Assembly: GCA_022822445.1 (NCBI GenBank)
Contig: JAJEBR010000005.1
Coordinates: 124,001 to 188,000, forward strand
Source: Gemmatimonadota bacterium
GTDB taxonomy: Bacteria; Gemmatimonadota; Gemmatimonadetes; Longimicrobiales; Gaopeijiaceae
Direction of reading: 5' to 3'
Length of the DNA stretch: 64,000 nucleotides
Both the position numbers and the translations under genes were made by a program. Under the pieces are notes generated by a model. It did not search any database and was not told the origin of the DNA. It worked only from the letters and a program-made list of their open reading frames with translations. How positions within the stretch are numbered: position 1 is the stretch's first letter; each line of letters starts with the position of its first letter. Positions 16,346 to 25,974 of this stretch are shown in pieces.

Positions 16346-16981
16346 ATGCACGCAAGACCGCTTCCGGCCGAGCGAAAGACGGCCAGCGAAGCACGACGCG
16401 AGATCGCGGAACTGGCTGACAGCCAGGTGGTGCAGTTGTTCCTCGACGGTGAGCAGCGAGCGTTCAGCGAGTTGGTGCGGCGCTACGAACAGCGCCTCAA
16501 GAGCTTCGTCTTCGGAACGCTCGGAGATCGCGAGCGTGCCGAGGACCTCGTCCAGGAGACCTTCGTGCGGGTATACCGCCACCTCGAGCGGTTCGATCAG
16601 TCGAGGAAGTTCTCCACGTGGATCTACACCATCGCGGGCAACCTCGCCAAGAACGAACTCCGGAACCGCTCGCGCAGTCCGGTGGTCCTCTTCCAGGCGC
16701 TCATGAAGAACTGGGAGGCCGACTTCCGGCCGCTCGAGTGGGAAGACCCCAAGACCCGTCCCGACGACCTGTACAGGAGGCGTGCCTTGCGCGAGAAGGT
16801 CCACAAGGCGGTGAGTCAGCTCGCCGAACACCACCGGGTCGTATTCGTGCTCCGTGAGCTGCACGGCAAGAGCTACGAGGAGATCGCGGAGATCACCGGG
16901 AGCACCCTGGGCACCGTCAAGAGCCGGCTCAACCGGGCCCGTAACCACTTCGCGCGAATCATCGCCCCGATGGTGGAATAG
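16346..16981 (+). CDS. RNA polymerase ECF-type sigma factor
   Basis: This 211-residue protein has the start codon pair GTG-ATG; ATG 16346 is preferred behind a strong Shine-Dalgarno. Region 2 is FSELVRRYEQRLKSFVF through AEDLVQETFVRVYRHLERF and KFSTWIYTIAGNLAKNELR (about residues 38-115). Region 4 is LAEHHRVVFVLRELHGKSY, then EEIAEITGSTLGTVKSRL (about 155-195), a helix-turn-helix for the -35 element. The RpoE/SigW-like layout is standard. The zf-HC2 gene about 215 bases downstream could encode its anti-sigma factor. A sigma-54-like promoter lies upstream. Confidence 0.93.
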   Translation: MHARPLPAERKTASEARREIAELADSQVVQLFLDGEQRAFSELVRRYEQRLKSFVFGTLGDRERAEDLVQETFVRVYRHLERFDQSRKFSTWIYTIAGNLAKNELRNRSRSPVVLFQALMKNWEADFRPLEWEDPKTRPDDLYRRRALREKVHKAVSQLAEHHRVVFVLRELHGKSYEEIAEITGSTLGTVKSRLNRARNHFARIIAPMVE

Positions 16982-17061
16982 CGCGCCGCGGGCGGATGCC
17001 GCCGGGGCGGGTTTCCCGGCGGCATCCGCCTCCGCCTGGAACCCTGCGCGCCCTCCGGCTG

Positions 17062-17067
17062 TATAAT
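17062..17067 (+). promoter_or_regulatory. Candidate -10 element (TATAAT) before the zf-HC2 gene
   Basis: A perfect TATAAT stands out in GC-rich intergenic DNA, about 130 bases before the zf-HC2 start. No recognisable -35 hexamer is found at 16-18 bases, so it could depend on an activator or on another sigma factor. Confidence 0.35.
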
Positions 17068-17197
17068 ACGATGGCAGTTGTGGTCACCGTGGCGTATGTT
17101 GGCAACGTGACGAAGGGTGGTCGCTCCTGTCATTCGCCGGCGTCCCGGGTTGTGGACGGGCACACCGAGGGAACACACCAACGGTTCGGAGTTCAGG

Positions 17198-17776
17198 ATG
17201 GCGCGCAGGGACGTTGCATCCGGGAGGGGCTCGGGCCGCCGGGGGGCCGGCGGCTCCCGGGCTTGTTGCCGCTGGTTTCTCGCAGTGTATTCGGACTACC
17301 GCGACGGTCGGCTCGACGCGGATGCGCGTGCCGAGGTGGCCGCCCACATGGCCGAGTGCGACTCCTGCCGCCGTTACGACCGGGTCATCCGCACCGGCGT
17401 CGCGGTTCTGCGCGATTCGGCTGCGGTGGATTTCGGCGTCCCCGTTGAACGGCTGAGGGAAAACGACGGCGACTTGCGGATTGTGGCACGGCGGTCGGAT
17501 CCGGTGGCCTCGGGATGCGCCGTGGCGTCCACTCTTCTGGTCATTGCGCTCAACGGACTCTCCTCCTGGGCTCCGGCGCTCGCGCCCCTTCCCGCGGAGG
17601 TGGAGATGCCACCGCTCGTGGCGGCCAGGCCGTCGCCACCTGCCGCGCCGGCATCCCCCCCGCTGGTGCCGCTGCTCCGGTTCCCGCCGGCCGATCCGGA
17701 GCCGGGCGAACCCGGGGACGAAGCCGAGACGGCGCGCATCCAGGCGGACAGGGCGGCACCGGCCGTTCCGGACTGA
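17198..17776 (+). CDS. zf-HC2 domain protein, putative anti-sigma factor
   Basis: This is a 192-residue protein from ATG 17198. Residues about 20-65 form a putative zinc-finger of the anti-sigma type: a WFLAVYSDYRDGRLD helix, then EVAAHMAECDSCRRYD with the His-x3-Cys-x2-Cys zinc motif. A moderately hydrophobic segment (CAVASTLLVIALNGLSSWA, about 107-125) could anchor it in the membrane. A Pro-rich tail with an acidic stretch follows. The position after the ECF sigma gene supports anti-sigma function, but the gene has its own possible promoter and a gap of more than 200 bases. Confidence 0.68.
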   Translation: MARRDVASGRGSGRRGAGGSRACCRWFLAVYSDYRDGRLDADARAEVAAHMAECDSCRRYDRVIRTGVAVLRDSAAVDFGVPVERLRENDGDLRIVARRSDPVASGCAVASTLLVIALNGLSSWAPALAPLPAEVEMPPLVAARPSPPAAPASPPLVPLLRFPPADPEPGEPGDEAETARIQADRAAPAVPD

Positions 17777-17907
17777 CGGAGCCGTGAGCCTGCCTCGGCA
17801 CATGGGGCGCGCTGCTCGCGTGAGCCGGTCTCCGCGGGCAATCCGCGATGCCGGCCTGAGCCGTCTCCTGCGGGCAGCCCGCGGCCCACTGGTGAGATTC
17901 CCTCCGG

Positions 17908-18930
17908 GTGACCGGTCTCGTGGCCTCCCTGCTCCCTAGGGCCATCCGGGCCGCCACGGAGGGGGGCGTCTTCTTTCTTCACGGCGACGACGAATACCGC
18001 AAGTCCGCCGCAGCGAAGTTCCTGGTGGAGCGCCATGCCGATGCCGCGACCAGCGACTTCAACCTTGACCGGCTGCACGGCTCCGAGGTAACGGTCGAGC
18101 AGCTGGCTTCGATCATCGCGACGCCCCCGATGATGGCGGAGTGGCGGGTTGTGCACCTTCGGGAGGCGGAGGCGTTGGCGGCCAGCCCCAGGGCGCGGAA
18201 AGTCGTGCTTCAGGCGGCGCAGAGCTCCCCGCCCGGGTTGGTGCTGATCCTCCAGGGCACGGTGCCCGCGCGGTCGAAGGCCCGCTTCTACAAGGATTTG
18301 CGCCGCGTGGCGACAGCCGTCGAGTTCAAGCCGGTCCCGGCCGATGGGGTCCCCGCGTGGCTGGTCGCGTGGGCGCGCCAGGATGCCGGGGTGGAGTTGG
18401 AGTTGGAGGCCGCGCAGCAGCTCGCCGGTGCGGTGGGGACGGATCTGGGCGTGTTGACGCAGGAGGTGCGGAAGCTGGCCGAGATGGTGGGCGATGGTCC
18501 CGTCGACACCGACGCGGTTCGCAGGGGCGGGATACGGATTCCCCGACAGGACCGCTGGGCCTGGTTCGACCTGGTGGGAGGACGCCGGATTCGGGAAGCG
18601 GTGGAAGGACTGCCCATTCTGCTGCAGCAGGGCGAGACGGCGATCGGGCTGGTGATCTCGCTCTCGGTGCATCTGCTCAGGCTCGGCGTCGCCGTGGAGG
18701 GCGGGGCCCGGGCGCTGCAGGAGGTGCTTCCGCCCTGGCAGCGCTTCGCCGCGCGCAAGCTCGTGGCGCAGGCCCGCCTCTGGAACCGCGCGGAGCTGGT
18801 GAGCGCGATCCGGGGCCTTCGCCGCCTGGACCAGTTGCTCAAGGCCAGCGCGATCGACGACGAGGTTCTGGTGGAGGAGTGGCTCCACGGGCTGGTCGTG
18901 CGGCGGCGGGATTCGGCCGGGGCGGCGTAG
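17908..18930 (+). CDS. holA: DNA polymerase III subunit delta
   Basis: This is a 340-residue clamp-loader subunit that opens the beta clamp. The start GTG has only a weak ribosome site; GTG 17920 is an alternative. The N-terminus GGVFFLHGDDEYRKSAAAKFLVERH is the family opening; it is followed by FNLDRLHGSEVTVEQLASII, TPPMMAEWRVVHLREAE and a helical lid (LAGAVGTDLGVLTQEVRKLA). The C-terminal collar domain has ELVSAIRGLRRLDQLLKAS. The classic ATPase motif is degenerate, as expected for delta. It is closely followed by the copper-type ATPase gene (6 bases). Confidence 0.9.
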   Translation: MTGLVASLLPRAIRAATEGGVFFLHGDDEYRKSAAAKFLVERHADAATSDFNLDRLHGSEVTVEQLASIIATPPMMAEWRVVHLREAEALAASPRARKVVLQAAQSSPPGLVLILQGTVPARSKARFYKDLRRVATAVEFKPVPADGVPAWLVAWARQDAGVELELEAAQQLAGAVGTDLGVLTQEVRKLAEMVGDGPVDTDAVRRGGIRIPRQDRWAWFDLVGGRRIREAVEGLPILLQQGETAIGLVISLSVHLLRLGVAVEGGARALQEVLPPWQRFAARKLVAQARLWNRAELVSAIRGLRRLDQLLKASAIDDEVLVEEWLHGLVVRRRDSAGAA

Positions 18931-18936
18931 GTTTCC

Positions 18937-21282
18937 GTGGCGGAAACCATGGCGGGCAGCGCTGGTGTCGGAGGCAGTCCCGCGGCATCGGCGGACACGG
19001 GACGCGCCCCGGTGGATGGTGCTCCGGAGGTGCAGCTCCGCATTCGCGGGATGCACTGCGCGTCCTGCGTAACCACGGTGGAACGGGCGCTCGCCGGCGT
19101 GGAGGGAGTGGCCGGCGCGAGCGTGAACCTGGTGGCGGAACTCGCGCGGGTCCGGTTGCCGGGGGGCAAGGACGACCCGGATGCGCTGGTGCGGGCGGTG
19201 GAGGACGCGGGGTACGGGGCCGAGGTACTCGTGGAGACGGGAGCCGCGCGGGAGGCCGCCCGCGCCCGCGACGCGGAACGGGAAGCCGAGTACCGGGACC
19301 TCATGCGGCGCTTCGTGGTCGGGCTCGTTTGCGGGGGTCCGGTGGTGGCGATCGGTCACTGGGAGATGATCCCGGGAGTGCCGGCGCTCGCAGGCGAGGC
19401 GCTCCCGGCGGCCTGGATTCTCTCCGGCCTCCTCACGCTGCCGATCGTCCTGTACGTCGGCAGGCGGTTCTACACGGGAGCGTGGCACCTCGCGCGGCGG
19501 GGATCCGCGAACATGGACACCCTCGTCGCGCTCGGGACCGGCGCGGCCTGGCTGTACTCGACGGCGGCCGTCGCGCTGCCGGACCTCTTCCCGGCGGGGA
19601 GCGGCCGCCCCTTCTACGAGGCCGTCGCGGCGGTGATCACCCTGGTCGTCCTCGGCCAGGCGATCGAGTCCCGCGCCCGGGGGCGGACCGACCGCGCGCT
19701 GCGCGCCCTCTTCGACCTCGCGCCCGAGACCGCCGACCGCGTCACCGCCGAGGGCACCGAGACGGTGCCGGTCGCGGAGGTGCGCCCCGGCGACGTCCTG
19801 CTCGTGCGGCCCGGCGCCCGCATTCCGATCGACGGCGAGGTGGTGAGCGGCGCGTCGGAGGTGGACGAGTCCATGCTCACGGGCGAGAGCATGCCGGTCG
19901 CGAGAGGCCCCGGTCAGGAGGTCGTGGGCGGCGCGGTCAACGGTACCGGCGCGCTGACCGTGCGGGCGACGCGGGTGGGCGCGGACACCGTGCTCGCGCG
20001 CATCGCCGGGATGGTGCGGCGGGCCCAGGCCAGCAAGCTGCCGATCCAGCGCGCGGTCGACGTGGTGTCGGGGCGCTTCGTCCCGGCGGTGGTGCTGGTC
20101 GCCGCGGTCACCTTCGCTGTCTGGTATGCCGTGGGTCCGGAGCCGCGCCTCGCGTTCGCGACGGTGAGCTCGGTCTCGGTGCTGGTGATCGCGTGCCCCT
20201 GCGCGCTGGGTCTGGCCACGCCGATCTCGGTGATGATCGCGATCGGCAAGGCGGCCGCGCACGGAGTGCTGGTCCGCGACGGCGACGCGCTCCAGCGGGC
20301 GCGCAAGGTGGACACGGTGGTGCTGGACAAGACGGGCACCCTCACCGTGGGCAGGCCGGCGGTGACCTTCGCGGAGGCCGCGGAGGAGTTCGGGCGGCGG
20401 GAGATGGTGGCCATCGCAGCTTCGGTGGAGGCGCTGTCGGAGCATCCGGCGGCCCGGGCGATCGCGGAGTATGCGCGGGCCGAGGGGATTCCGCTGCGGG
20501 AGGCGCGGCACTTCGCCGCGCACCCGGGGCGGGGCGCCTCGGCGGTGGTGGACGGCCGGCGGGTGCTCGTGGGGTCGCCGTCGTTCGTGGCGGGGGCCGG
20601 GGTCGGCACCGCGACGGTGGACGCGCACCTCGGGCGCGTTGCCGGCGAGGGGGCGACCCCGGTGGTGGTGGCGGTGGGGGGGGTGGCGGCGGGGGTGTTT
20701 GCGGTGGCCGACACGGTGAGGCCGGGTGCGCGTGAGGCGGTGGAGAGGCTGGCGCAGAGGGGCGTGGAGATCATGATGCTCACCGGAGATGTCGAGGGGG
20801 CGGCGGGGCGGGTCGCGGAGCTGACGGGGATCGCGCGGGTGCGTGCCCGGGTCACGCCCGAGGAGAAGGCGCGCGTGGTCCAGGCGCTGCGCGACGAGGG
20901 CAGGGTGGTGGCGATGGTGGGCGACGGCATCAACGATGCTCCCGCCCTGGCGACGGCCGATGTGGGGATCGCCATGGGGAGCGGCACCGATGTGGCGCTC
21001 CTCACTGGAGACGTGGCGCTGATGGGGGACTCCCTGCGGGGGGTGGACACCCTGCTGCGGCTCTCCGCGGCGACGCACCGCAACATCGTCCAGAACCTCT
21101 TCGGCGCGTTCATCTACAACGTGATCGGCATCCCGGTGGCGGCCGGGGCGCTCTACCCGGCGCTGGGGCTGCGGCTCTCGCCGATGATCGCGGGTGCGGC
21201 GATGGCCCTCAGCTCCGTCACGGTGGTGGCCAACGCCAACCGGCTGCGGCGCTACCGGCCGGCTCATCCGGGCGCTCCATGA
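18937..21282 (+). CDS. copA: Heavy-metal (copper-type) P1B-ATPase
   Basis: This is a 781-residue inner-membrane pump from GTG 18937 (ATG 18949 possible). One N-terminal heavy-metal-associated domain has the metal-binding GMHCASC (about residues 39-45). The transmembrane metal site is CPC in [13 protein letters not shown] (about residue 419). The phosphorylation loop DKTGTLT (about 464-470), LTGESMPV, the HP dipeptide in SEHPAARAI and the [12 protein letters not shown] hinge are all present. CPC with GMxCxxC indicates Cu(I)/Ag(I) export; final selectivity is inferred. No copper regulator is in the window. Confidence 0.9.
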   Translation: MAETMAGSAGVGGSPAASADTGRAPVDGAPEVQLRIRGMHCASCVTTVERALAGVEGVAGASVNLVAELARVRLPGGKDDPDALVRAVEDAGYGAEVLVETGAAREAARARDAEREAEYRDLMRRFVVGLVCGGPVVAIGHWEMIPGVPALAGEALPAAWILSGLLTLPIVLYVGRRFYTGAWHLARRGSANMDTLVALGTGAAWLYSTAAVALPDLFPAGSGRPFYEAVAAVITLVVLGQAIESRARGRTDRALRALFDLAPETADRVTAEGTETVPVAEVRPGDVLLVRPGARIPIDGEVVSGASEVDESMLTGESMPVARGPGQEVVGGAVNGTGALTVRATRVGADTVLARIAGMVRRAQASKLPIQRAVDVVSGRFVPAVVLVAAVTFAVWYAVGPEPRLAFATVSSVSVLVIACPCALGLATPISVMIAIGKAAAHGVLVRDGDALQRARKVDTVVLDKTGTLTVGRPAVTFAEAAEEFGRREMVAIAASVEALSEHPAARAIAEYARAEGIPLREARHFAAHPGRGASAVVDGRRVLVGSPSFVAGAGVGTATVDAHLGRVAGEGATPVVVAVGGVAAGVFAVADTVRPGAREAVERLAQRGVEIMMLTGDVEGAAGRVAELTGIARVRARVTPEEKARVVQALRDEGRVVAMVGDGINDAPALATADVGIAMGSGTDVALLTGDVALMGDSLRGVDTLLRLSAATHRNIVQNLFGAFIYNVIGIPVAAGALYPALGLRLSPMIAGAAMALSSVTVVANANRLRRYRPAHPGAP

Positions 21283-21410
21283 CCCGCCGGCGCCGTTGAT
21301 CCGGTGGGGCGCACGCGGTATCGTTCCCCTACCCCTTTGGCAGGAGCGGCCCGGCTCGGCACGGGGCAGGGTGGGGCGGTTCTCCCGTCGCGCGCGAGCA
21401 CCCCATCGCC

Positions 21411-24035
21411 TTGGCAAAGCAACCGACCAGCGCTCTCGATACGCCGCTCATGAGGCAATGGCGGGAGATCAAGTCCCGCAACCGTGACTCGCTCGTGTTC
21501 TTCCGTGTCGGGGACTTCTACGAGCTTTTCTGTGAGGACGCCGAAGAGGGTTCGCGCCTCCTGGGCCTCACCCTGACCTCGCGCAACAACGGCGCCGCGG
21601 ACGAAGTGCCCCTGGCCGGCGTGCCCGTCAAGGCGCTGGACGAGTACCTGGCCCGCCTGGTGAAGCTCGGCCGGCGGGTTGCGATCTGCGAGCAGACCGA
21701 GGACCCGGCCGAAGCCCGCGGCATCGTACGGCGCGAAGTCGTTGAAACCGTCACCCCGGGAACCGTGGTAGCGGACGCCCTTCTCGAGGCCCGGCGGAAC
21801 AACTTCGTGGTCTCGCTCGTCCCGGCCGGCCCGGCAGTCGGTATCGCGGCCATGGATGTTTCCACCGGCCAGCTCTCGGTGCTGGAGACCGCGCGCTCCG
21901 GGGTGGAGGACGAACTCGAGCGGCTGGGTCCCCGGGAGATCCTGATCCCGGAGTCGGGGGACCTTCCGCTGGAGGCCGGCCCGGAGCCTGTCCGCACCGT
22001 GCGCCCGGGCTGGCTCTTCGATATCGAGACGGCGCGGGAGGAGCTGGTCAGGCGCTACGGCGTGCTGTCGCTCGACGGCTTCGGCTTCGAACCCGGCGAC
22101 GACCTGCTGATTCGCGCCGCCGGCGCTCTCGTCGCCTACGTCGAGGAGATCAGGCCCGGCGCGGCGGAACACCTCCGCCCCCCCGCGATCCTGCGCCCGG
22201 GCACCTCGATGGCGCTGGACGCGATGACCCGCCGCAATCTGGAACTCGTCGAGCCCCTGCGCCCTCACGACGGCGACGCGTCGCTGCTCTCGGTGATGGA
22301 CAGGGCGAGTTCGCCGATGGGTGCCCGCCTCCTGCGCAGCTGGCTGCTGGCCCCGCTCGTCGACCTCGAGGAGCTCTGGCGGCGCCAGAGCGGAGTGGCG
22401 GAGCTCTTCGACTCGCCTACGATTCGCGGAGGCATCCGGAGGGCGCTGGGTTCCATTCGGGATCTCGACCGCCTGGGCACCAAGCTGGGCTCCGGCCGCG
22501 CGGGCCCGCGCGAGCTGTTGGCGCTGGCCGGGTCGATCCGCCAGCTGCCCGCCGTCGTGCAGGCGGGGGAGGCACTCGAAAGCGACATCCTGTCGGAGCT
22601 GGCCGGTGGACTGGATCTGCTCGAGGACGTCGAGTCGCGCATCGCCGATGCCATCGCGGACGATGCCCCCCCGGCGGTGGCCGATGGCGGAGTCATCCGC
22701 AGGGGCTTCAGCGAGAAGCTGGACGAACTGAGGGACATCCGCGACGGCGCCGTGGACTTCATATCGTCGCTCCAGGCAACCGAGCGCGAGCGGACGGGGA
22801 TCGGATCACTGAAAGTCGGCTACAACAAGGTCTTCGGCTACTACCTGGAGGTGACGCGCCCCAATCTGTCGCGCGTGCCGGACCGCTTCCTGCGCAAGCA
22901 GACGCTGGCGAACGCGGAGCGGTTCTTCACGCCGGAACTCAAGGAATGGGAGGAGAAGGTTCTCGGTGCCGAAAACGGGATCGGCCGCCTGGAGCAGAGC
23001 CTCTTCCTGAGGGTGCGCGCCGAGCTGGCCTTCGCCGTCCCGCGCATTCAGGAAACGAGCCGTCGCATCGCGGCGCTGGACGTGCTCGCGGCGTTCGCGG
23101 AGGTGGCCGCCATGCGTGGCTACGCGCGTCCGCGGGTGGACGACGGATTCGCGCTGGAGATCGTCGGAGGGCGCCACCCCGTGGTCGAGACCATGATGCC
23201 ACAGAGCGATTTCATCCCGAACGATCTGCGCCTGGACGAGGAGGGGCGGATCGTGATCCTGACTGGCCCGAACATGGCGGGCAAGAGCACCGTGCTGCGC
23301 CAGGCGGGGCTGATCCAGATCATGGCCCAGACGGGGGCGTTCGTTCCGGCCGAACGGGCCCGCCTGGGGATCTGCGACCGCGTCTTCACCCGGGTCGGCG
23401 CCTCGGACAACCTCGCGCGCGGCCAGTCCACCTTCATGGTCGAGATGAACGAGACCGCGGCGATCCTGAACTCCGCCACCGACCGGAGCCTCGTCCTGCT
23501 CGACGAGATCGGGCGCGGCACCTCCACCTACGACGGGGTCTCGATCGCATGGGCCGTCACCGAGCACCTGCACGACCACCTCGGGGCCAAGGCGGTCTTC
23601 GCCACCCACTATCACGAGCTCACCCGGCTCGGGGACCTGCTGCCCGGGGTGCGGAACCTGAATGTGGCGGTGCGCGAGACGGCCGACGGGATCGTCTTCC
23701 TGCGCCGCCTTGAAGAGGGAGGAGCGGACCGGTCGTACGGCATCCAGGTGGCCCGGCTGGCGGGTCTGCCTCCCCCCCTGATCGAGCGCGCGATGGAACT
23801 TTTGATCGAGCTGGAGGGAAGACACTCGGGTGGGGACGCCGGCATCGGCGCGCGGTCGGCGGGCCGGGGCGAGCGGCGGCATGCGGATCAGCGGCAGCTG
23901 ACGCTCTTCGAGCCCTCGCACCCGGTGGTGGAGCGGGTGCGCAACCTCGAGCCGGACGGAATGACGCCGCTGGAGGCGTTGCGCATCCTGTATGAACTGC
24001 GGGCCGCCGCAGGTGGCGAACACGGAGACGGGTGA
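21411..24035 (+). CDS. mutS: DNA mismatch repair protein MutS
   Basis: This is an 874-residue MutS1 starting at TTG 21411. The mismatch-reading domain has the Phe-x-Glu motif in FFRVGDFYELF (about residues 29-39). Connector, lever and clamp domains follow. The ATPase domain has Walker A TGPNMAGKST (about 618-627), the STFMVEMNETAAIL signature and Walker B LVLLDEIGRGTSTYDG. Near the C-terminus QRQLTLFEP contains a good beta-clamp-binding motif (QLTLF), after a low-complexity linker. No mutL is in the window. The stop is directly followed by the ATG of a TonB-C lipoprotein. Confidence 0.97.
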   Translation: MAKQPTSALDTPLMRQWREIKSRNRDSLVFFRVGDFYELFCEDAEEGSRLLGLTLTSRNNGAADEVPLAGVPVKALDEYLARLVKLGRRVAICEQTEDPAEARGIVRREVVETVTPGTVVADALLEARRNNFVVSLVPAGPAVGIAAMDVSTGQLSVLETARSGVEDELERLGPREILIPESGDLPLEAGPEPVRTVRPGWLFDIETAREELVRRYGVLSLDGFGFEPGDDLLIRAAGALVAYVEEIRPGAAEHLRPPAILRPGTSMALDAMTRRNLELVEPLRPHDGDASLLSVMDRASSPMGARLLRSWLLAPLVDLEELWRRQSGVAELFDSPTIRGGIRRALGSIRDLDRLGTKLGSGRAGPRELLALAGSIRQLPAVVQAGEALESDILSELAGGLDLLEDVESRIADAIADDAPPAVADGGVIRRGFSEKLDELRDIRDGAVDFISSLQATERERTGIGSLKVGYNKVFGYYLEVTRPNLSRVPDRFLRKQTLANAERFFTPELKEWEEKVLGAENGIGRLEQSLFLRVRAELAFAVPRIQETSRRIAALDVLAAFAEVAAMRGYARPRVDDGFALEIVGGRHPVVETMMPQSDFIPNDLRLDEEGRIVILTGPNMAGKSTVLRQAGLIQIMAQTGAFVPAERARLGICDRVFTRVGASDNLARGQSTFMVEMNETAAILNSATDRSLVLLDEIGRGTSTYDGVSIAWAVTEHLHDHLGAKAVFATHYHELTRLGDLLPGVRNLNVAVRETADGIVFLRRLEEGGADRSYGIQVARLAGLPPPLIERAMELLIELEGRHSGGDAGIGARSAGRGERRHADQRQLTLFEPSHPVVERVRNLEPDGMTPLEALRILYELRAAAGGEHGDG

Positions 24036-24572
24036 ATGAAGGTTCGGAGGATGAAGTCGACGACCGGGCGGACGGCTCAGCGGCCGCGCCGCGCCGGGAA
24101 GACCCTGTGCGGGTGTCTGACCGGCGTGCTGGCGGCCGGTCTGCTGGCGGCCGGATGCGAGGAGGCGGAGATCTCGGATCCGGTGCCCCGCTCGGCAGAG
24201 ACCCCGGTGGAATACCCTCTGGAGCTGTGGGACGCGAATGTGGAGGGCGTGGCGGTCGTTCGCGTGCTGGTGAACGTGGAGGGCGGGGTCGACAGCGCGA
24301 TGATCGGCGAGGGGAGTGGGAATGAGCTCCTGGACTCGGCGGCGTTGCAGGGGGCATGGGAGATGGAATTCGAGCCCGCACTGAGAAACGGGGAGCCGGT
24401 CAGGGTTTGGGCGCGCGTCCCCGTGCACTTCTCGAAACCGGAAGCGGGAGCGGGGAACGGTGGCGGCGGCGGAAACCCGAACCCCGGGGCGGACGTGAAT
24501 CCGGGCGCAGACGTGAACCCCCCTGCGGCCGCGGGTCCGGGCGGCGGTACGTTCCCGGAGGGTTGTCGATGA
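24036..24572 (+). CDS. Lipoprotein with TonB C-terminal-like domain
   Basis: This 178-residue protein has its ATG immediately after the mutS stop. A lipoprotein signal ends LLAAGCEEAE, with the lipobox Cys near residue 41. The mature part (about residues 60-135) reads like a TonB C-terminal/energy-transducer fold: GVAVVRVLVNVEGGVDSAMI, a short helix (LLDSAALQGAW) and EMEFEPALRNGEPVRVWARV. The tail is Gly/Asn/Pro-rich with two GADVNP repeats. It has no N-terminal TonB membrane helix, so it is not a classical TonB. Its role is unknown. Confidence 0.7.
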   Translation: MKVRRMKSTTGRTAQRPRRAGKTLCGCLTGVLAAGLLAAGCEEAEISDPVPRSAETPVEYPLELWDANVEGVAVVRVLVNVEGGVDSAMIGEGSGNELLDSAALQGAWEMEFEPALRNGEPVRVWARVPVHFSKPEAGAGNGGGGGNPNPGADVNPGADVNPPAAAGPGGGTFPEGCR

Positions 24573-24582
24573 GGGGGGCCCC

Positions 24583-25974
24583 GTGAGCGCTCCCCGGCAC
24601 GAACGCCCGTACGAGGACGTCCTCGAGCTGGTGGGATGGACGCCCCTGGTTCGTCTGAACCGGGTCACGGAGGGCATCCGCACGCCGGTCTACGGCAAGG
24701 CGGAGTTCATGAATCCGGGCGGGTCGGTCAAGGACCGGATTGGGGTGGCGATCATCGACGCGGCCGAGTCGCGGGGGCTGCTGCGGCCCGGCGGGACGAT
24801 CGTGGAGGCCACCAGCGGCAACACCGGGCTCGCGCTGGCGATGGTGGCGGCGATCCGCGGATACCGGTGCGTCTTCACCATGCCCGACAAGATGAGCCTG
24901 GAGAAGGTGAAGCTGCTGCGCGCGTTCGGGGCGGAGGTCGTGATCACGCCGGCTACGGTCGCCGCCGATCACCCGGACCACTACCTGAACCGTGCCCTGG
25001 CGATCGTCGAGCAGACGCCGGGCGCCTTCTTCGCCAACCAGTTCCACAACCGGGACAACCCGCAGGCGCACTACCTGACGACGGGTCCGGAGGTGTGGCG
25101 GCAGACCGGTGGGGGCGTCACGCACTTCGTCGCCGGGGCCGGGACCGGCGGCACGATATCCGGGACGGGTCGCTACCTGAAGGAACGGAACCCCGGCGTC
25201 CGGGTGATCGGGGTGGATCCGATGGGGTCGGTTCTCTCGGGTTTCTTCCAAAGCGGCGAGGTGGGAAAGAGCGAGCCGTACATGGTCGAGGGACTCGGGA
25301 ACGACCAGGTCCCGGGGACGCTCGACGTGGAGTACCTGGACGAGTACCGCCGGGTTTCGGATCGCGATGCCTTCGCCATGGCCCGGCGCCTTGCCGGGGA
25401 GGAGGGGCTCTTCGTGGGCGGCTCGACGGGGCTGATCGTGCACGCCGCGCTGGAGGTGGCCCGAGAGGTTGCGGATCCGGACGCCTGCGTGGTCGCCGTC
25501 CTGTGCGACTGGGGCGAGCGCTACCTGACCAAGCAGTACGACGACGAATGGATGCGCAACAACGGCTTCCTGCAGAGCAAGCGCTCGACCGTCGCGGAGA
25601 TGGCTGCGTCCAAGCTGGAGCAGCTGCCGCAGCTGCTCACCGTGACGCCTGCGACGCCGGTGCGGGTGGCGATCTCGACCCTCTCCACCCACAACGTCTC
25701 GCAGCTGCCGGTGGTGGTGGGTGGCGAGTGCGTGGGCAGCGTCACGGAGCGGCGGCTGATGGGGGCGGTGCTCGCGGATCGAGCGGTGCTGGCGGCCGAC
25801 GTGGGGTCGTTGATGGGCAAGCCGTACCCGGTGGTGGACGAGCACGCGGACGGCGATGCCGCGACACGGTTGCTCACGGGCGGTGCGCAGGCGGTGCTGA
25901 TCCGCTCGGATGGCGCCCTGGACGGGATCCTCACGCGTCACGACCTCGTGCGGGCGCTGGCGGCATCGCCGTGA
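24583..25974 (+). CDS. Cystathionine beta-synthase (PLP enzyme with CBS domain pair)
   Basis: This 463-residue protein starts at GTG 24583. Residues about 1-325 are a fold-type II PLP enzyme: GWTPLVRLNRV, MNPGGSVKDRIG with the Schiff-base Lys, EATSGNTGLALAMV and VAGAGTGGTISGTGRYLKE for phosphate and PLP binding. Residues about 335-460 are a C-terminal CBS pair, as in eukaryotic-type cystathionine beta-synthase rather than plain cysteine synthase. It would condense serine (or an activated serine) with homocysteine. The stop overlaps the ddl start region, so the genes are probably coupled. Confidence 0.9.
   Translation: MSAPRHERPYEDVLELVGWTPLVRLNRVTEGIRTPVYGKAEFMNPGGSVKDRIGVAIIDAAESRGLLRPGGTIVEATSGNTGLALAMVAAIRGYRCVFTMPDKMSLEKVKLLRAFGAEVVITPATVAADHPDHYLNRALAIVEQTPGAFFANQFHNRDNPQAHYLTTGPEVWRQTGGGVTHFVAGAGTGGTISGTGRYLKERNPGVRVIGVDPMGSVLSGFFQSGEVGKSEPYMVEGLGNDQVPGTLDVEYLDEYRRVSDRDAFAMARRLAGEEGLFVGGSTGLIVHAALEVAREVADPDACVVAVLCDWGERYLTKQYDDEWMRNNGFLQSKRSTVAEMAASKLEQLPQLLTVTPATPVRVAISTLSTHNVSQLPVVVGGECVGSVTERRLMGAVLADRAVLAADVGSLMGKPYPVVDEHADGDAATRLLTGGAQAVLIRSDGALDGILTRHDLVRALAASP

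Noticed and set aside
17374-21417. Very long (1347-codon) minus-strand open frame
   Set aside because: It runs antisense to zf-HC2, holA and copA, all with strong family evidence; long antisense frames are common at this GC content.
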